From the NCBI GenBank assembly GCA_000969725.1, contig JXSR01S002463.1: a stretch of 27,648 nt of DNA; one strand, 5' to 3'. The stretch is from Ophiothrix spiculata. Lineage: Eukaryota; Echinodermata; Ophiuroidea; Amphilepidida; Ophiotrichidae. This document shows, one piece after another, positions 1 through 12,200 of the stretch (its first letter is position 1; every line of letters begins with the position of its first letter). The position numbers and the translations under genes were made by a program. Under the pieces are notes generated by a model. The model saw nothing but the letters and a program-made list of their open reading frames with translations, made no database searches and was not told where the DNA came from.

Positions 1-55
1 ATGGTTCTTTTAACCAACCAGAGGACAAAAATCTATATATTCGGTATATAAAACG

Positions 56-213
56 AATATTGACTGCTTTTTGTTCCGGGTATGGTTAAAATTATTTCCC
101 CTCGGTGATCTAAAATCCATGAATATGTCCTCAGCTTTGCTTTGGGCATTCATGGTTTTGAGATCACCTCTGGAAAATAATTTAAACTATGCCCCTCAAA
201 GTAGTCAATATTT
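56..213. repeat. Foldback repeat
   Basis: The left part 56-124 and right part 148-213 form imperfect inverted repeats, about 75-80% complementary, around a 23-base loop. The clearest section is GGTGATCTAAAATCCATGAAT against ATTCATGGTTTTGAGATCACC. Looks like an old foldback MITE. Confidence 0.7.
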
Positions 214-434
214 GTATAATATGGTTTGTGATAAGTATTTTTCCTCTTCAATAAGTATAAGCAATAATTAAAGTGTTAATAACTGGTCCCTAACCAAACA
301 GATTTGGCACTTTCTAGCAGAGCTATCTAAGTAACAATCAAATTCCATGTTTTGACCATTCTTGGGCTATAATAACTTGTCTATTCACTCTTGTGTTTAT
401 AAGGCCAAAAAAAAAATGTTGTGTTGCCCTCAGC

Positions 435-457
435 AAAAAAAAAAAAAAAAAAAAAAA
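435..457. repeat. Poly(A) run of 23
   Basis: An uninterrupted A run, followed by two small hairpins with CACCCAAT/ATTGGGTG arms at about 475-503 and GCACCCAAATT/AATTTAGGTGC arms at about 532-558. Other A runs follow at about 563-587. Confidence 0.9.
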
Positions 458-3136
458 TAGGGTCGGGAAAGCACCCAATTTTGCTCAGATTGGGTGTTTT
501 TTGAGAAAATATTGTGAAAATAGTGGAAAATGCACCCAAATTTCATAATTTAGGTGCTTTTGAAAAAAAAAATTAAAAAAAAAAAAAGAGATTATGTTTT
601 GACTTTTGATTGCCTTGCACAAGCCTCATGTCTTTTCACAAACATGCAATATTATTATTTTTTGTCAGTAGGTTAATAACTTGTATTCTATTTTGCTCAG
701 AAATTGTGACAAAAATCAAGGCATTTGGATGATTTGTGGTGGATCTTGATTGTTGTCCAATACATTTATCCCACTAACTTATAGTTTAAGTCATTCTCAA
801 GATTTGCGTAGAAGCAATGTAGGCCACATTATATTTTTTTGAACTTACACCAAAACAGAGCATGTAACTTAGTCAACATAATTGTGACCTGAAATACAAC
901 ACTTAATTGCATGTTTGTGAAAAGTCAAACAAACACTTTCTATCTAAACGCTTGTATATTGTGATGCATAGCCTGCACAATTTTCACTAGCTTCTGTTTG
1001 CGAAAGACATATTCAGAACATTACATCATACACAAATAAACATTAATAGTCTTTCACTTATAATGAAAAAGTTATCGGGTTTTACAGGAAAAACATAAAT
1101 AATATAAATATGTCAAAGGTCATTTATTTCAAACTTGACCCAAGTTCAGCCAATTTCATGTAAGTCATAATATAAAATAAATGAATACTCTTATCAGTAC
1201 TATAATATACAAAAAGATCAATACATTTTGTTTTCTTATAAAAGTATAGAATAAATTACTACAAAGTCAGATAACAAATCAGCATCAAAATATTCTCATC
1301 AGATACAAAGTGTAAATAATCAAGTACTTCAGTTGATAACCTCCTGCTGCGCCTCAGAAGTCTACAAAATGAATCACCCTGTTTCTAAGAACCACACATT
1401 TACAACCAGTAGAAAACTGAATATTAAGACTGGTGCTACCAGGTTTATTTGAAAATCAAAAATCAAATGTTAACTTACTCCTGAAAGTGTATGAATTACT
1501 GAAACATAATCTGACTTGAAAATGTCATAGTTGTAGATGTCAAAATTGGTTGTAATATTATGTTGCAGAAAGTTGAAGTAAAAATTAAAGCTGAAAACCA
1601 ATTATCATACTTACTTACATATCGAGAGCTGATTGGCCATGTATGGAAAATGCATGTCAGCTCTGACATGTAAATACTGTCAAGTGTCAAGTGTACCAAA
1701 ATGTGAAACTTTGAAAATGTGTACAGTACAATAAGTCTATAATTTTCAGTATTAAAGCGTACATGTTTCAAATCAAATGTTAAATATGCAGCCTGTAAAA
1801 TGGGAGGTTGAAAAGTCTGCCGTTGTGCATAGATTAATGTTTCAGCCTAGTTATCTGGAGTGAGCAGTTTACAGCTGTAATAAGGCAAAGTGCTATCATA
1901 TTTACAAATGCGTACAGCATAATGGGTGATATTTGCAATCTATATTGTTTATACTGTCAAAACTTCTGTTTTGGGCGTGATTACCTTTACTGATACATCA
2001 TTGTCGCCTCCAATAATTTCAAGTAGTAAATGTCATGTCACTGATTTATACTGCAGAGTTATGCTGCAGATAATTGAGTATTGTGGGTCATCACACATAG
2101 TTGTGTTTTCATTTTCACACAGCATACATTATTCTCAGTCATCAACTTTACTACACACGCAACAAAGCGTGGCTATATTTGGTATGTCTACAGGCACAGT
2201 TATGTAATTCACTAATTTACTCTCGTTACACAAATAACTTGTTTTCATAGTAACACCAACATTTACGATACTAAAAATAGATTAGTCAAATAAATACTAT
2301 CATGTTTGAAAATCCTAAATTATCAAATATGCCCTTGTATGATATTTATATTTTTACTGCACCAAGGTTTGAGTGATAAAGAAAGTTGTACAGTCTGATA
2401 TCTATATTTTTTTGTTTAAATGATTCTGGCACTTCAACATTCAACTCAGGCTAGTAGACTGAAATTAGCTGGACATCAGATATTATGCATGGTTCGCTGT
2501 GCTGAAATACATTTGCTAAGCCAGATATATCTCTCTGGCCAATAATAGCCCTGTATGATTTTCTTTTTCAATATAGACATTCAGTCATATGTTACTGATA
2601 TAAACATGCAGGTATCTCTTTATCACATAATCCTTGATACAATTATTGGACATTTTAAAATTTGATTTGACTGCAGTTATCCCATCAGCTTTGCTTTAAT
2701 TTACAAGTTATATATAAAATGCTTATATGTTATGGATGTGATTATATATATATCTGACTAAGGACACATGGCTTGTGGCAGTGTCAAAGATCACATATTG
2801 GATTTAGCTGCAAGTGCTTATTTTATATTGTGAAATGAAACAACATAATTATTTTCATGAATGATTTGAGATGACAATTGTACTTTGTCAAAAAATCCCT
2901 GATCTTATCTGATCCTGGTCATTTAATTTCGCTTCTGTGTGTAACCGTTGTCTCTCATTTTCTCCCATGCCAGCCTGAATGTAAGGTTCAAAGTTTATCT
3001 AGATTCAAGATCCAATTCTGCATTAAAGATTTAGATGTCCATATCATGGCACAGATAAATGTAGGAAACGTGATTCAATCCCAGAGCAGTTTGCATTGCA
3101 TTCAACACAAGTACCGGTATGGACGACATTTCTGGG

Positions 3137-3235
3137 TCAGCATTCATTGGGGTAGATATCTGAGGTAATTTTCTGTAGTCTAGCTGCTAAGGAGTGGTGA
3201 TTGCATACTTCATCTTCTTCTAATGCAGACATTAA
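3137..3235 (-). CDS. Plexin exon 24: terminal exon with stop
   Basis: The acceptor is AATTTCAG. It encodes 32 residues starting LMSALEEDE, then SLAARLQKITSDIYPNEC and TGA. The (I/L)..ALE(E/K)D start and a following amphipathic helix match the C-terminal helix of all plexins. It was found by its fit to phase 0 after exon 23. The protein ends without the VTDL PDZ-binding tail of B/D plexins. Confidence 0.93.
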   Translation of the reverse strand, partial: LMSALEEDEVCNHHSLAARLQKITSDIYPNEC

Positions 3236-6200
3236 CTGAAATTGGCAAAGAAAATAGTCAAAACTTTAATAATGTTTGTAATTATCAAGAATGAAATATA
3301 TTGTTTTGTAATGTTTTCAGATTAGCAAATGCAGAAACGACTTGATATACTTATTCAATTAGGGAATTAAATGTTTAGATAACAGTACATAATTTTCTAT
3401 GTCAGGTTGCCTGGTAACCATATGACAAGATAAACCGTAAAGAAATCAATCATAAATTCATGTTGATATGATTGATTGTCACAGAAAAATCACAAAATTA
3501 TTCCAAAATCAACAATTCAACAATGAAATATTCCAATCAAGTAAAGAAGTTAATGCTAAATGTGTGCATGCATTGCAACTAAATCTTGTCATGTTTATCA
3601 ATGTGTATCATGTGTATATCTCCATAGGCAAAATAAAACATTATTGGACAATGTAAACAAAAATCCACGGTAAGGGTTGCATTTACAAACATTGAGGCCC
3701 TGCACCCTGGATTTCTGTTTACATTGTCCAATACATTTTTGATTTGCCTATAGCTCATAATAAATGAGCAGTCTTATATTGAGTGTTGGGAGCTAGCCAC
3801 AAGAACGCATAAATCTCTAAAGCAACAGTCCCTGGAACAAAAGGTTTCAAGACCTGATGGTGCTCTCAAGATGAATGACCTACTCCTGGGGGAGGGCACT
3901 AAAATTGGAAAGTGGTAGGTATATCCGGCTATTGGGGGTCAAATGAACTGATTCTAGGTAAAAATATGACCCTAATTTCTCAACTGATTTGGGGGTCTAG
4001 TTAACTGAAATTTTGGCAAAAAATTGCCTCCTGAACTGAAAATTTTCAAATTTCTTGATCAATTATCACACTTTGAGCTAAAATATTGTACTTTTCCTCA
4101 AAAAGGGAGTCTAAAGAACTAAATCATGTTAAAAATGAGGGTCTAGTGAAAAAGGGGGTCTTGACCGCCGGACATAGGTACCCTGCTCATATATGTAAGT
4201 GAGCCCCCCGGGGACCTACTACACATGGTCTTGAAATCTTTTGTTCTCAGGATTGTTGAAATGCTTACATGTGGCTCTCAACCCTCGATGTATATTTTCT
4301 CAATTTGGATAGCCACTAACCAAATTCATTTAATTTACATCTTAAGAGAGAGGCTTGTATCATGTATTCTTAGTCACTGAGTGTGATTTTACTTCCTAAT
4401 AAGGAATTTTGGCCATCCATTATGAGACGATAGATGACAGTGCATTCAGCATGAAACGCAGTGGAGCTGAGCGTTCACAATCACTGCGCAATGCAGGTAT
4501 AAGCACACATCCGGGCCGAACAGCTTTACTGGGTTTGGAATATTTCATGTTTGAGTAGGGGTGTACATTTTTCCAATGATAATGTTTATAGTTTTTGTCA
4601 ATAATTTACATCGTTTTTGGTTTATAAATGACTCAAATTTGTGACTAAGAATGAGAATAAAAGATGGCGATTTATTGTTTTGCCTGTCATCTATCGTCTC
4701 ATAATGGATGAGCGTACATAATTATTTTGAGTAATGGGTGCCCCCGCAGATCTTTTATATTCTCTAAGTCTCACCTGGGCATGATATCTGTATGCATATT
4801 CATGCAGTAACTTGAGTGTGCTGAGTTTACTAAACATGCCACTGAAACTCTGGCAGATCTTCTTGTACTCTAAGGCCAGTTGTTCCGAGGTACTGGCAGG
4901 CAACAGTTGGATATCATGGTAGTATTTGTCTACCATCTTTCTATAGGTTGGCACATCTTTGGCAAAAAGGAGTTTATTGAAAGGCGCATCCTGAAAAATA
5001 GAAAAGCGACATATTAATTAACTCAAATTAAAGGGACTGGTCTAGATTCTTCCCTCTATTTTTTTACCTTCATATTTTATTTACGTGAATCAATAGAACA
5101 TGTAATATAACCTACCAGTAGTTTTCCATGATTTTGAGGAATATTAGAGATAAAATTGCAATTCTTAACCAACCTAAATTTTTTATGCCGGCACAAAAAA
5201 ATGTTGTGAACAGTGTTTCTAGTTTCAAATTTTAAAAAGATCTTGTTTCTTCACCTGCGATGGGTAAACAATTATTGTTGATGAAATTGTTTCTCTCTTA
5301 GTATGTATTAAATTTTCTGCAGGAGCTTTGTTTTTTATCTTTTATCTGGTAAATTGATCTGAGGTACAAAATTAGGATTTAGAAAACACAGGATAGTCAC
5401 ACCACCATCACAGAATGATATATTGTAAATTAATTCTCTCTCGATTTGAGCCATTTCTGTAACATTATGCATGTGATATTATTGAAGCCATGTGTGTATG
5501 TACCATCTGCAATGCAGATGCTGCTCTTCACAATTCACTTCAGATGAAATTTACATGACACGTTGGGTTTAAAATCTAAACATTTGAAAGATTAAAAACA
5601 TTCAATATTGTAATATGAGACACATAACATCTTAAGCCAGTCTAAAATAATGAAAATATCTGGGCTATATACAGCACTTAGGTAAGTCAGTTAAACCAAA
5701 GGAGCTTCATAATATAGATGTTATATAACCAAATATTTGTGCACACTTACTTTAGCAAGTTTGTGTTCCGTTCTGGAGCACGCATCGACTAATGCCTGGG
5801 CCACAACACCCAAGCTAGCCTCCACCACAGGCGCTTCATAGATGTCAAATAAATAATCTGGATGGGTAATGCTATTTAACCAGAATCTCAGTAATAAACT
5901 GCAATCAAAGAAAAAGGATTCATGAATAAATCATAATGCAGGGTAGCATAGAAAAGGTTTTGAAAATATTTATACTTACATATTCTATGATAAAAGAATC
6001 TTAATCTATAGGAATATTTTTACAGTCCTTTAACATACCTATGTTACTAATAAGGTATACAAACAAAAGACTAGTGGTAGCAGAATGTGGATCTGTAGGA
6101 GAAGCACTTGCATGTAAGAGGCAGCCATTATGCATTTTCTATGCAGGTAAGAGGCAGCCATTATGCATTTTCTATGCACGTACGAGGCATGAGCCATTAT

Positions 6201-9200
6201 GCATTTTCTTTGCATGTAAGAGGCAGCCATTATGCATTTTCTATGCATGTAAGAGGCAGCCATTATGCACTTTCTATGCATGTAAGAGACAGCCATTATG
6301 CACTTTCTATGCATGTAAGAGACAGCCATTATGCATTTTCTATGCATGTAAGAGGCAGCCATTATGCATTTTCTATGCATGTAAGAGACAGCCATTATGC
6401 ATTTTCTTTGCATGTAAGAGGCAGCCATTATGCATTTTCTTTGCATGTAAGAGGCAGCCATTATGCACTTTCTATGCATGTAAGAGGCAGCCATTATGCA
6501 CTTTCTATGCATGTAAGAGACAGCCATTATGCACTTTCTATGCATGTAAGAGGCAGCCATTATGCACTTTCTATGCATGTAAGAGACAGCCATTATGCAT
6601 TTTCTATGAATGTATTGAACACAAGAATACTTTGCTTGTAAGTGTATTATTGTATTAAAGGGGCAATTCATGATCCACTTTTCACCCTCAAGGTCACCGC
6701 TATCAAAACTGAGTTTTTTAGCTTATGAGAATCCTCAACTGGTATATGTTACGATCCCAAAACCATTCTTTCAAATGTGCTTGCATTTTTGAGAAAAGTG
6801 AAAAAATGTGTCATTTTCTATATATCTATTGTCGGGGTCCCGACAATAATTACAACACAGTAACTTATGGGGATTTTCAAAATGCTGAAAAGCTTGTAAC
6901 TTTGAAACGAACCGTCGGAATCAAGTGAAATTTTCAGTATATATTTATGGTATGCTCTTCTTTTTATTTAGCTAGAAAAGATACGAGGTTATGTCACATC
7001 AAAATCATGAATTGCACCTTTAAGGAAAAACCTTTTCACTCTGGGTGTATGGGAGCACTTTGCATGAATATCAAACCAGTCAAGTTAGATGCCTATGATG
7101 TGTTAAATGGAAAGGTTTTCAGATAAAAGTGATTGTTTAAGGCAATTTAAAGCTCTGATTGACAGTAAGTAATATATGAGTTTGCAGTCAAGCTGACACT
7201 TGTCAGGCATCATCTCCACTGACAAATGACATCGACCAAAGTGTACGTACCTATTACTTTTCCATAAATGTATGACATCAGGATCATCTATATCATGGAG
7301 GTTAATTTGCTGATCAAAGAAGTCAAATAACCTCTTGATGACAGCGGGAAAACGACTGGATGTTGTCAGTACTGTCTTCAACATCCCATCGATGTAATTC
7401 TGCACTGTGGTCTGAAAAAGAAGAATGTGTGCGATGTCAGTTTTAATCAGATTCCTACTCTCATACGGTACACATATCAACAAACATTTAAAGATCATGA
7501 GGGATCTTGAGGAATATATTGTCCCAGAGGTGAACTGGAGGGCTAGATTCCGTAAAGATCCCAAATAAGATCATTAAATATTTGGTTTCTATCATTTTTA
7601 AATATTTTAGTCTTCGATTGTTAAACATTTAATTTGTAACTAGATTTAAGTTTTGATATGACATCAGGCATAAGAACTTAGCATGAAGAGTATGAGGTAG
7701 CCTATTACCATCAAAATAGAGTACTCATTTTTATTTTGAAGAAAAAGAGGTTTTCAATTTTCAATCATGTGACCAGTTTTAACCAATAAGTTAACAATAA
7801 TATATAAATGAATGATATAAAATGAAATGACATATCTATAACATGGAAACTTGGATTATTTCAATATCCAAACAACTATGTCTAAAAACTACTTTTTTTA
7901 CATTTATTGGAATTCCGTTTAGTATTATAATCAGAATCCACAAAACATCTTGTTAAGGACCAGCAGAATCAGGGGCGTCAAAATCTTGTGGGCTTTGGCA
8001 GCACCATTATTCAGCCAGAAAAAACAAAAAAACGGTTTTTATTTATTTGTTTTGTTATAGTCCTAGCATACATATCCACAACATAGTACTGTGCAAATTT
8101 GTTTTTTAGTAATTGTTGGCTTCTGAGGCTTAGTTGTATCCTTATTTTTTATAACTAATGGGACAAAGACAGTACCAATTTTATTTTCCATCCGACACCA
8201 ACTCAAAGTACATCCTTAAATTACAACACTTGCAGAACTGGGGTGCCAAATTGATATTTTGTGCTTCAAGAACAGATCATGCTAGCCAGTTTCTGCAACA
8301 ATTGCACTGGCTTCCTGTAAAACAGTGTATCTTATACAAACAATTTCTGTATGTTTACAAGTGTCTTTACAGACTTGCACCAAAATATCTCATTTCATCA
8401 CTGCCACTCTACAAACAAAGCCGTTTAGGATTACGCTCAGCATCAGACAATACACGTCTACAAGTGCCAAAATACAACTATACAAAGGACTTTGATCAGC
8501 TTTCAACAAGCGTTTTTCACTTTCTGTGCCTACACTCTGGAACGCACTAGCTGCCATATGAACTTCGTTCAGCTTCAGCTTTGCAAAGTTTCAAAAAAGG
8601 ACTTAAAACATATCTTTTCCCAAAGTAATTTCTGCTGTTTGTTTCAGTTTGCTGTGATTGTTTTTCCTTTCAATTGTTGTTTTTTCACCTTGGAGCCGTG
8701 ATCTTTATGAAATGGTGCGGTATAAATGCCATTCATGTGTATATGTATGTGACACCCCTGATCAGAAGGAAGAAGCAGATTCATGTAGAGTATGTGTACA
8801 AGAAGACATCAACATTGTTAGTCACTTACTTTTGTACTGAGCTGTCTAGAAAAGTGGAAGTCTGTGATAACGTTTTCTGAGCGGCCTCCTCGTATCATGC
8901 TAAAAGTGCGCATCTGCAAGGTCCCTCTTTGACCATGCATATAATTATCTTTGGTCTGAGGAAAGAAAATTACATAATAAGAATGATTATATTAAGGATG
9001 ATTTAAGATAAAAAAATGTTGAAATTGTTGGGTTTGTTCAACTTTATAGAGATAGAGAGGGGTATGTAACATATCGTCACGCTAATAAAATAATGGCCTA
9101 ACTTCCATGGCAGCCGTATGTGACATTTAAATCTTACATTTCTATGAAAATTCGTTCAAGTTGGGTAAACAATAGAAGAGGGCTTACTTCAGTTTGGGTA

Positions 9201-12200
9201 AAAACCCGGTAAATGCAAAACATGTTTAGTTGAGTGTGTAATACCAAACATCCTCAAAAGGCTAATGGGTAGTACTATGCTTTACATCATATTGATTTAA
9301 ATCAATATCCATCTTTAATGATGTGTTATGTTTAGCGAGTGCAATTGTGTTTGACAAGTTGGCACCATAGAACAATATACACAGAAATGTCATATGGCAG
9401 CCATGGAAGTTAGGCCATTATTTTATTAGCACGATAATATGTGTTTACCACACAAGCTTTGTATTTATTGAACTTTCCCGGTGTAGCAGGAATGTACGTA
9501 CCCCGTTCTTATTGTCCGGGTTGTACAGTAAAGTATAGGCTAACATTTCTCATGCAACATTAGTTTCACGCTTTACTCCGTTACGGTCTATGAAAACTTT
9601 CAAAAAACAACTGAAAAGTTATCTTTTCACAATTGCTTACAACAATTAACTCTTTGTGTATTTTTGCCTTTTTAGCGCCTTAGTACAATTTGTTTGGTTT
9701 AGGCGCTCGCTTTATAAATGTGTCTGATTGATTGATTGATTGAAGGCGGACTACCATTTCAGGGGGACTAAGATTCCTTTCACACCGGCACTCATCTGGA
9801 CATCTGGATTACTTGATACAATCACATATCATCAGTGATGATTCATTGTATGCCCTCTTTCTTAGTAATCAAAATATATGTGATATATGCAATAAAATAA
9901 CATACAGAAGATCTACTTCATTATTTACAGGTCAAGATCTTGACTTAACTGCATCCTTAGTGAAAAACTTATAACAAGTGTATTCACAATAAATTGACAT
10001 GTACTTACAATGTGCCATTGGTAATTGTTTTCATCTATATCTATTTCTTCAAATTTGGAATGTTGACGGAAAGCTGCTTTTAAAGTACTGGTATCTACTG
10101 TTAAACTACCTGCATTTTGAATAACAGAAAAACAATAATGAAAACATAACTATTAAAAGGTGAATTCTGCCATTGGCATATGAATAGCATAAATTTCACA
10201 AAGAACAATAACACAACAACCACTTATGTGGACACTTTTCCACACCCAATACCTGCCTCATAAAAAAACACACTTTTGTTGACAAGATATGTTTTCTGAT
10301 GGTTTTCTGGGTTGTCTTAGACTTACTCTACATGTCTCGGACAAGAGTACAATCCTATGTTGGACAATTCTCATTTTTCTATTAACTATATCACCAACGA
10401 ATCCAAAGGATCATGATTTTTCAAAATGTTATAATAACAACTAGAAACACTATAGAAAGCGCCATCTCCGTACCCACCTAATGACATTTTATGTGGTGCT
10501 TTGACTAACGGATCCACATCTGTTTCACCAGGAGTATCCAGTGTACTCTCATCTAGTTTATCTACTATAGCTACATAAGCACCATCTGATATCTGTTAAA
10601 AGAAAACCAAAATCATGATTCCAGTTATATAGTCATTGGAGAGTTGGTCAAAACATTCACATTTTATTTAAAATATTTTAAAATGGAATATTTGTCTTAC
10701 ATAAGCTTCCTTTCAAGCATAGTATAACATTCTTTGAGATTTTACAGATTTTTTAAAAATCAAAATTTAATACCAGATATATCCCCTAATATCTAATGTG
10801 ACTTTAAGCCATAGATTTATAGAAAAAAATAATACCAAACTCTGTGCATTTTTTAAATCTGGTATGTGGAACAAATTAGGTATTCGCGTTTTGGCCGATG
10901 ATTCATTGCATCTTGATGTAATGCAAGAAAATGAAAAATGCACACACACACTTTGCGCACAGATCGGTGTGTTATTTACGAAAAGCATTATTTACATGGT
11001 TCGTCTCTACACGCAACCAAATCTCAGCACCAGCAGTTGAATTTTAGAGGAACCAAGTGCGCCCGAATACCCCCAATTTGATCTCCATGGCTGATGATGC
11101 CTTTATGCAGGCCAGTACACAAAGTCTAATATCTCTCCTCTACATATGTGGTTTAAACACAGCACTTTGGTTTGTGAAAAACCAGTTTTTTTCTTATATA
11201 TGCCATGAAAATATAATTTTAGGATCCCTTCGCATTGTGAAAAATGCCATCATCATTTCCTTTAGAGGTAACCAGACCAAATTTTGATGAATAATCATAG
11301 TGTACAGTGGGTTTAAACACCAAATTTAAATACAAAAATACCTTTATCAGAAAATCCACTAAAACTAAGGACACTTTTGACCAAAAAATGCTATACACAT
11401 CAGGGACTAATTCTTCAATAATGTCCATTTCAAATCCCACTTGTTACACTCATACCTACCTGGTAGTGATATAATGTGTTAATTTTCTTCCAATGTCCAT
11501 CTGTTATCGTAGTTTCATCTATATCTCTCATAGTCATAGGTTCTCTGGTAACACGTCTCCATTCTAAAAAAACAAAAAGAGTTATTCTAGAATGCATTTA
11601 TTATATCTAGTTTACATCCTCAAATGGTTGTGAATTACCTCTATATCTATAGCAATTTATCTTTTCTAATGCAGTGGCGTGCCCAGGATTTTTTGAGGGG
11701 GGGGGGGCACAACCATCAGTTTCCCCCGAATGACCAGTGGCAACGGAAGGTGAAAATTTTAAACGGAACGGATGGCCGGAGGAAAATTATGTAACTTTGA
11801 TAATGCACGCGTAGCACGCGAACAAATCTATCAATTCAGCTAAAAATTGTTTAAAAATTTGCGCAAAACTTGGCAAATTTTGACTGATTATTGAGAAAAT
11901 ACCTGAAAATTCTCTCAAAGCGCACACATTTTTTTGCTTTTTCACATTTAAATTATCAAAAACAAAGGGAAATTCAAGGTCTCACAAGCGCAAGTTTTTT
12001 AATAAGTTTCAAAACATTTAAAACTATTTGTCTTCTCTTTTGATTTGATTTTTTTTCCTCCTCCCTTTCTTTTCTATCTTTTTTGTGTCAAGATCCCCAA
12101 ATGGGTCTTTTCCCCCGACTGACTCACCAAATGTACGTGCCCCCGGCCCCCCCTTTGGGCACGCCAGTGTTCTAATGTTAATATTCAGATTTTATCTGCT

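Larger units (their letters stand above)
1..3136. other. Plexin 3' UTR and downstream DNA, no gene seen
   Basis: AT-rich sequence with frames no longer than 96 codons and no protein similarity that I can recognise. The 3' UTR must begin at 3136 and run leftwards on the minus strand. Several TTTATT words (AATAAA on the minus strand), for example near 1124 and 1443, could be poly(A) signals, but none can be chosen from sequence alone. Confidence 0.6.

Noticed and set aside
1926..3168. Frames of 93 and 96 codons downstream of the plexin
   Set aside because: No motif or codon pattern; one overlaps the terminal plexin exon on the opposite strand.
6110..6611. CRISPR array
   Set aside because: Units are directly contiguous with no unique spacers, in a eukaryotic intron; this is a minisatellite.
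6039..6671. 210-codon frame on the minus strand and 205/177-codon frames on the plus strand
   Set aside because: All run through the 33-bp minisatellite. Length comes from the repeat period being a multiple of three, and the product is only an 11-residue repeat with no flanking coding signal.
8158..8550. 130-codon open frame as a host gene
   Set aside because: It is the C-terminal part of a LINE ORF2 with frameshifts and a LINE-type 3' end.
10767..11440. Short frames in intron 17
   Set aside because: Overlapping on both strands with no recognisable motif and no splice-phase fit to the plexin.
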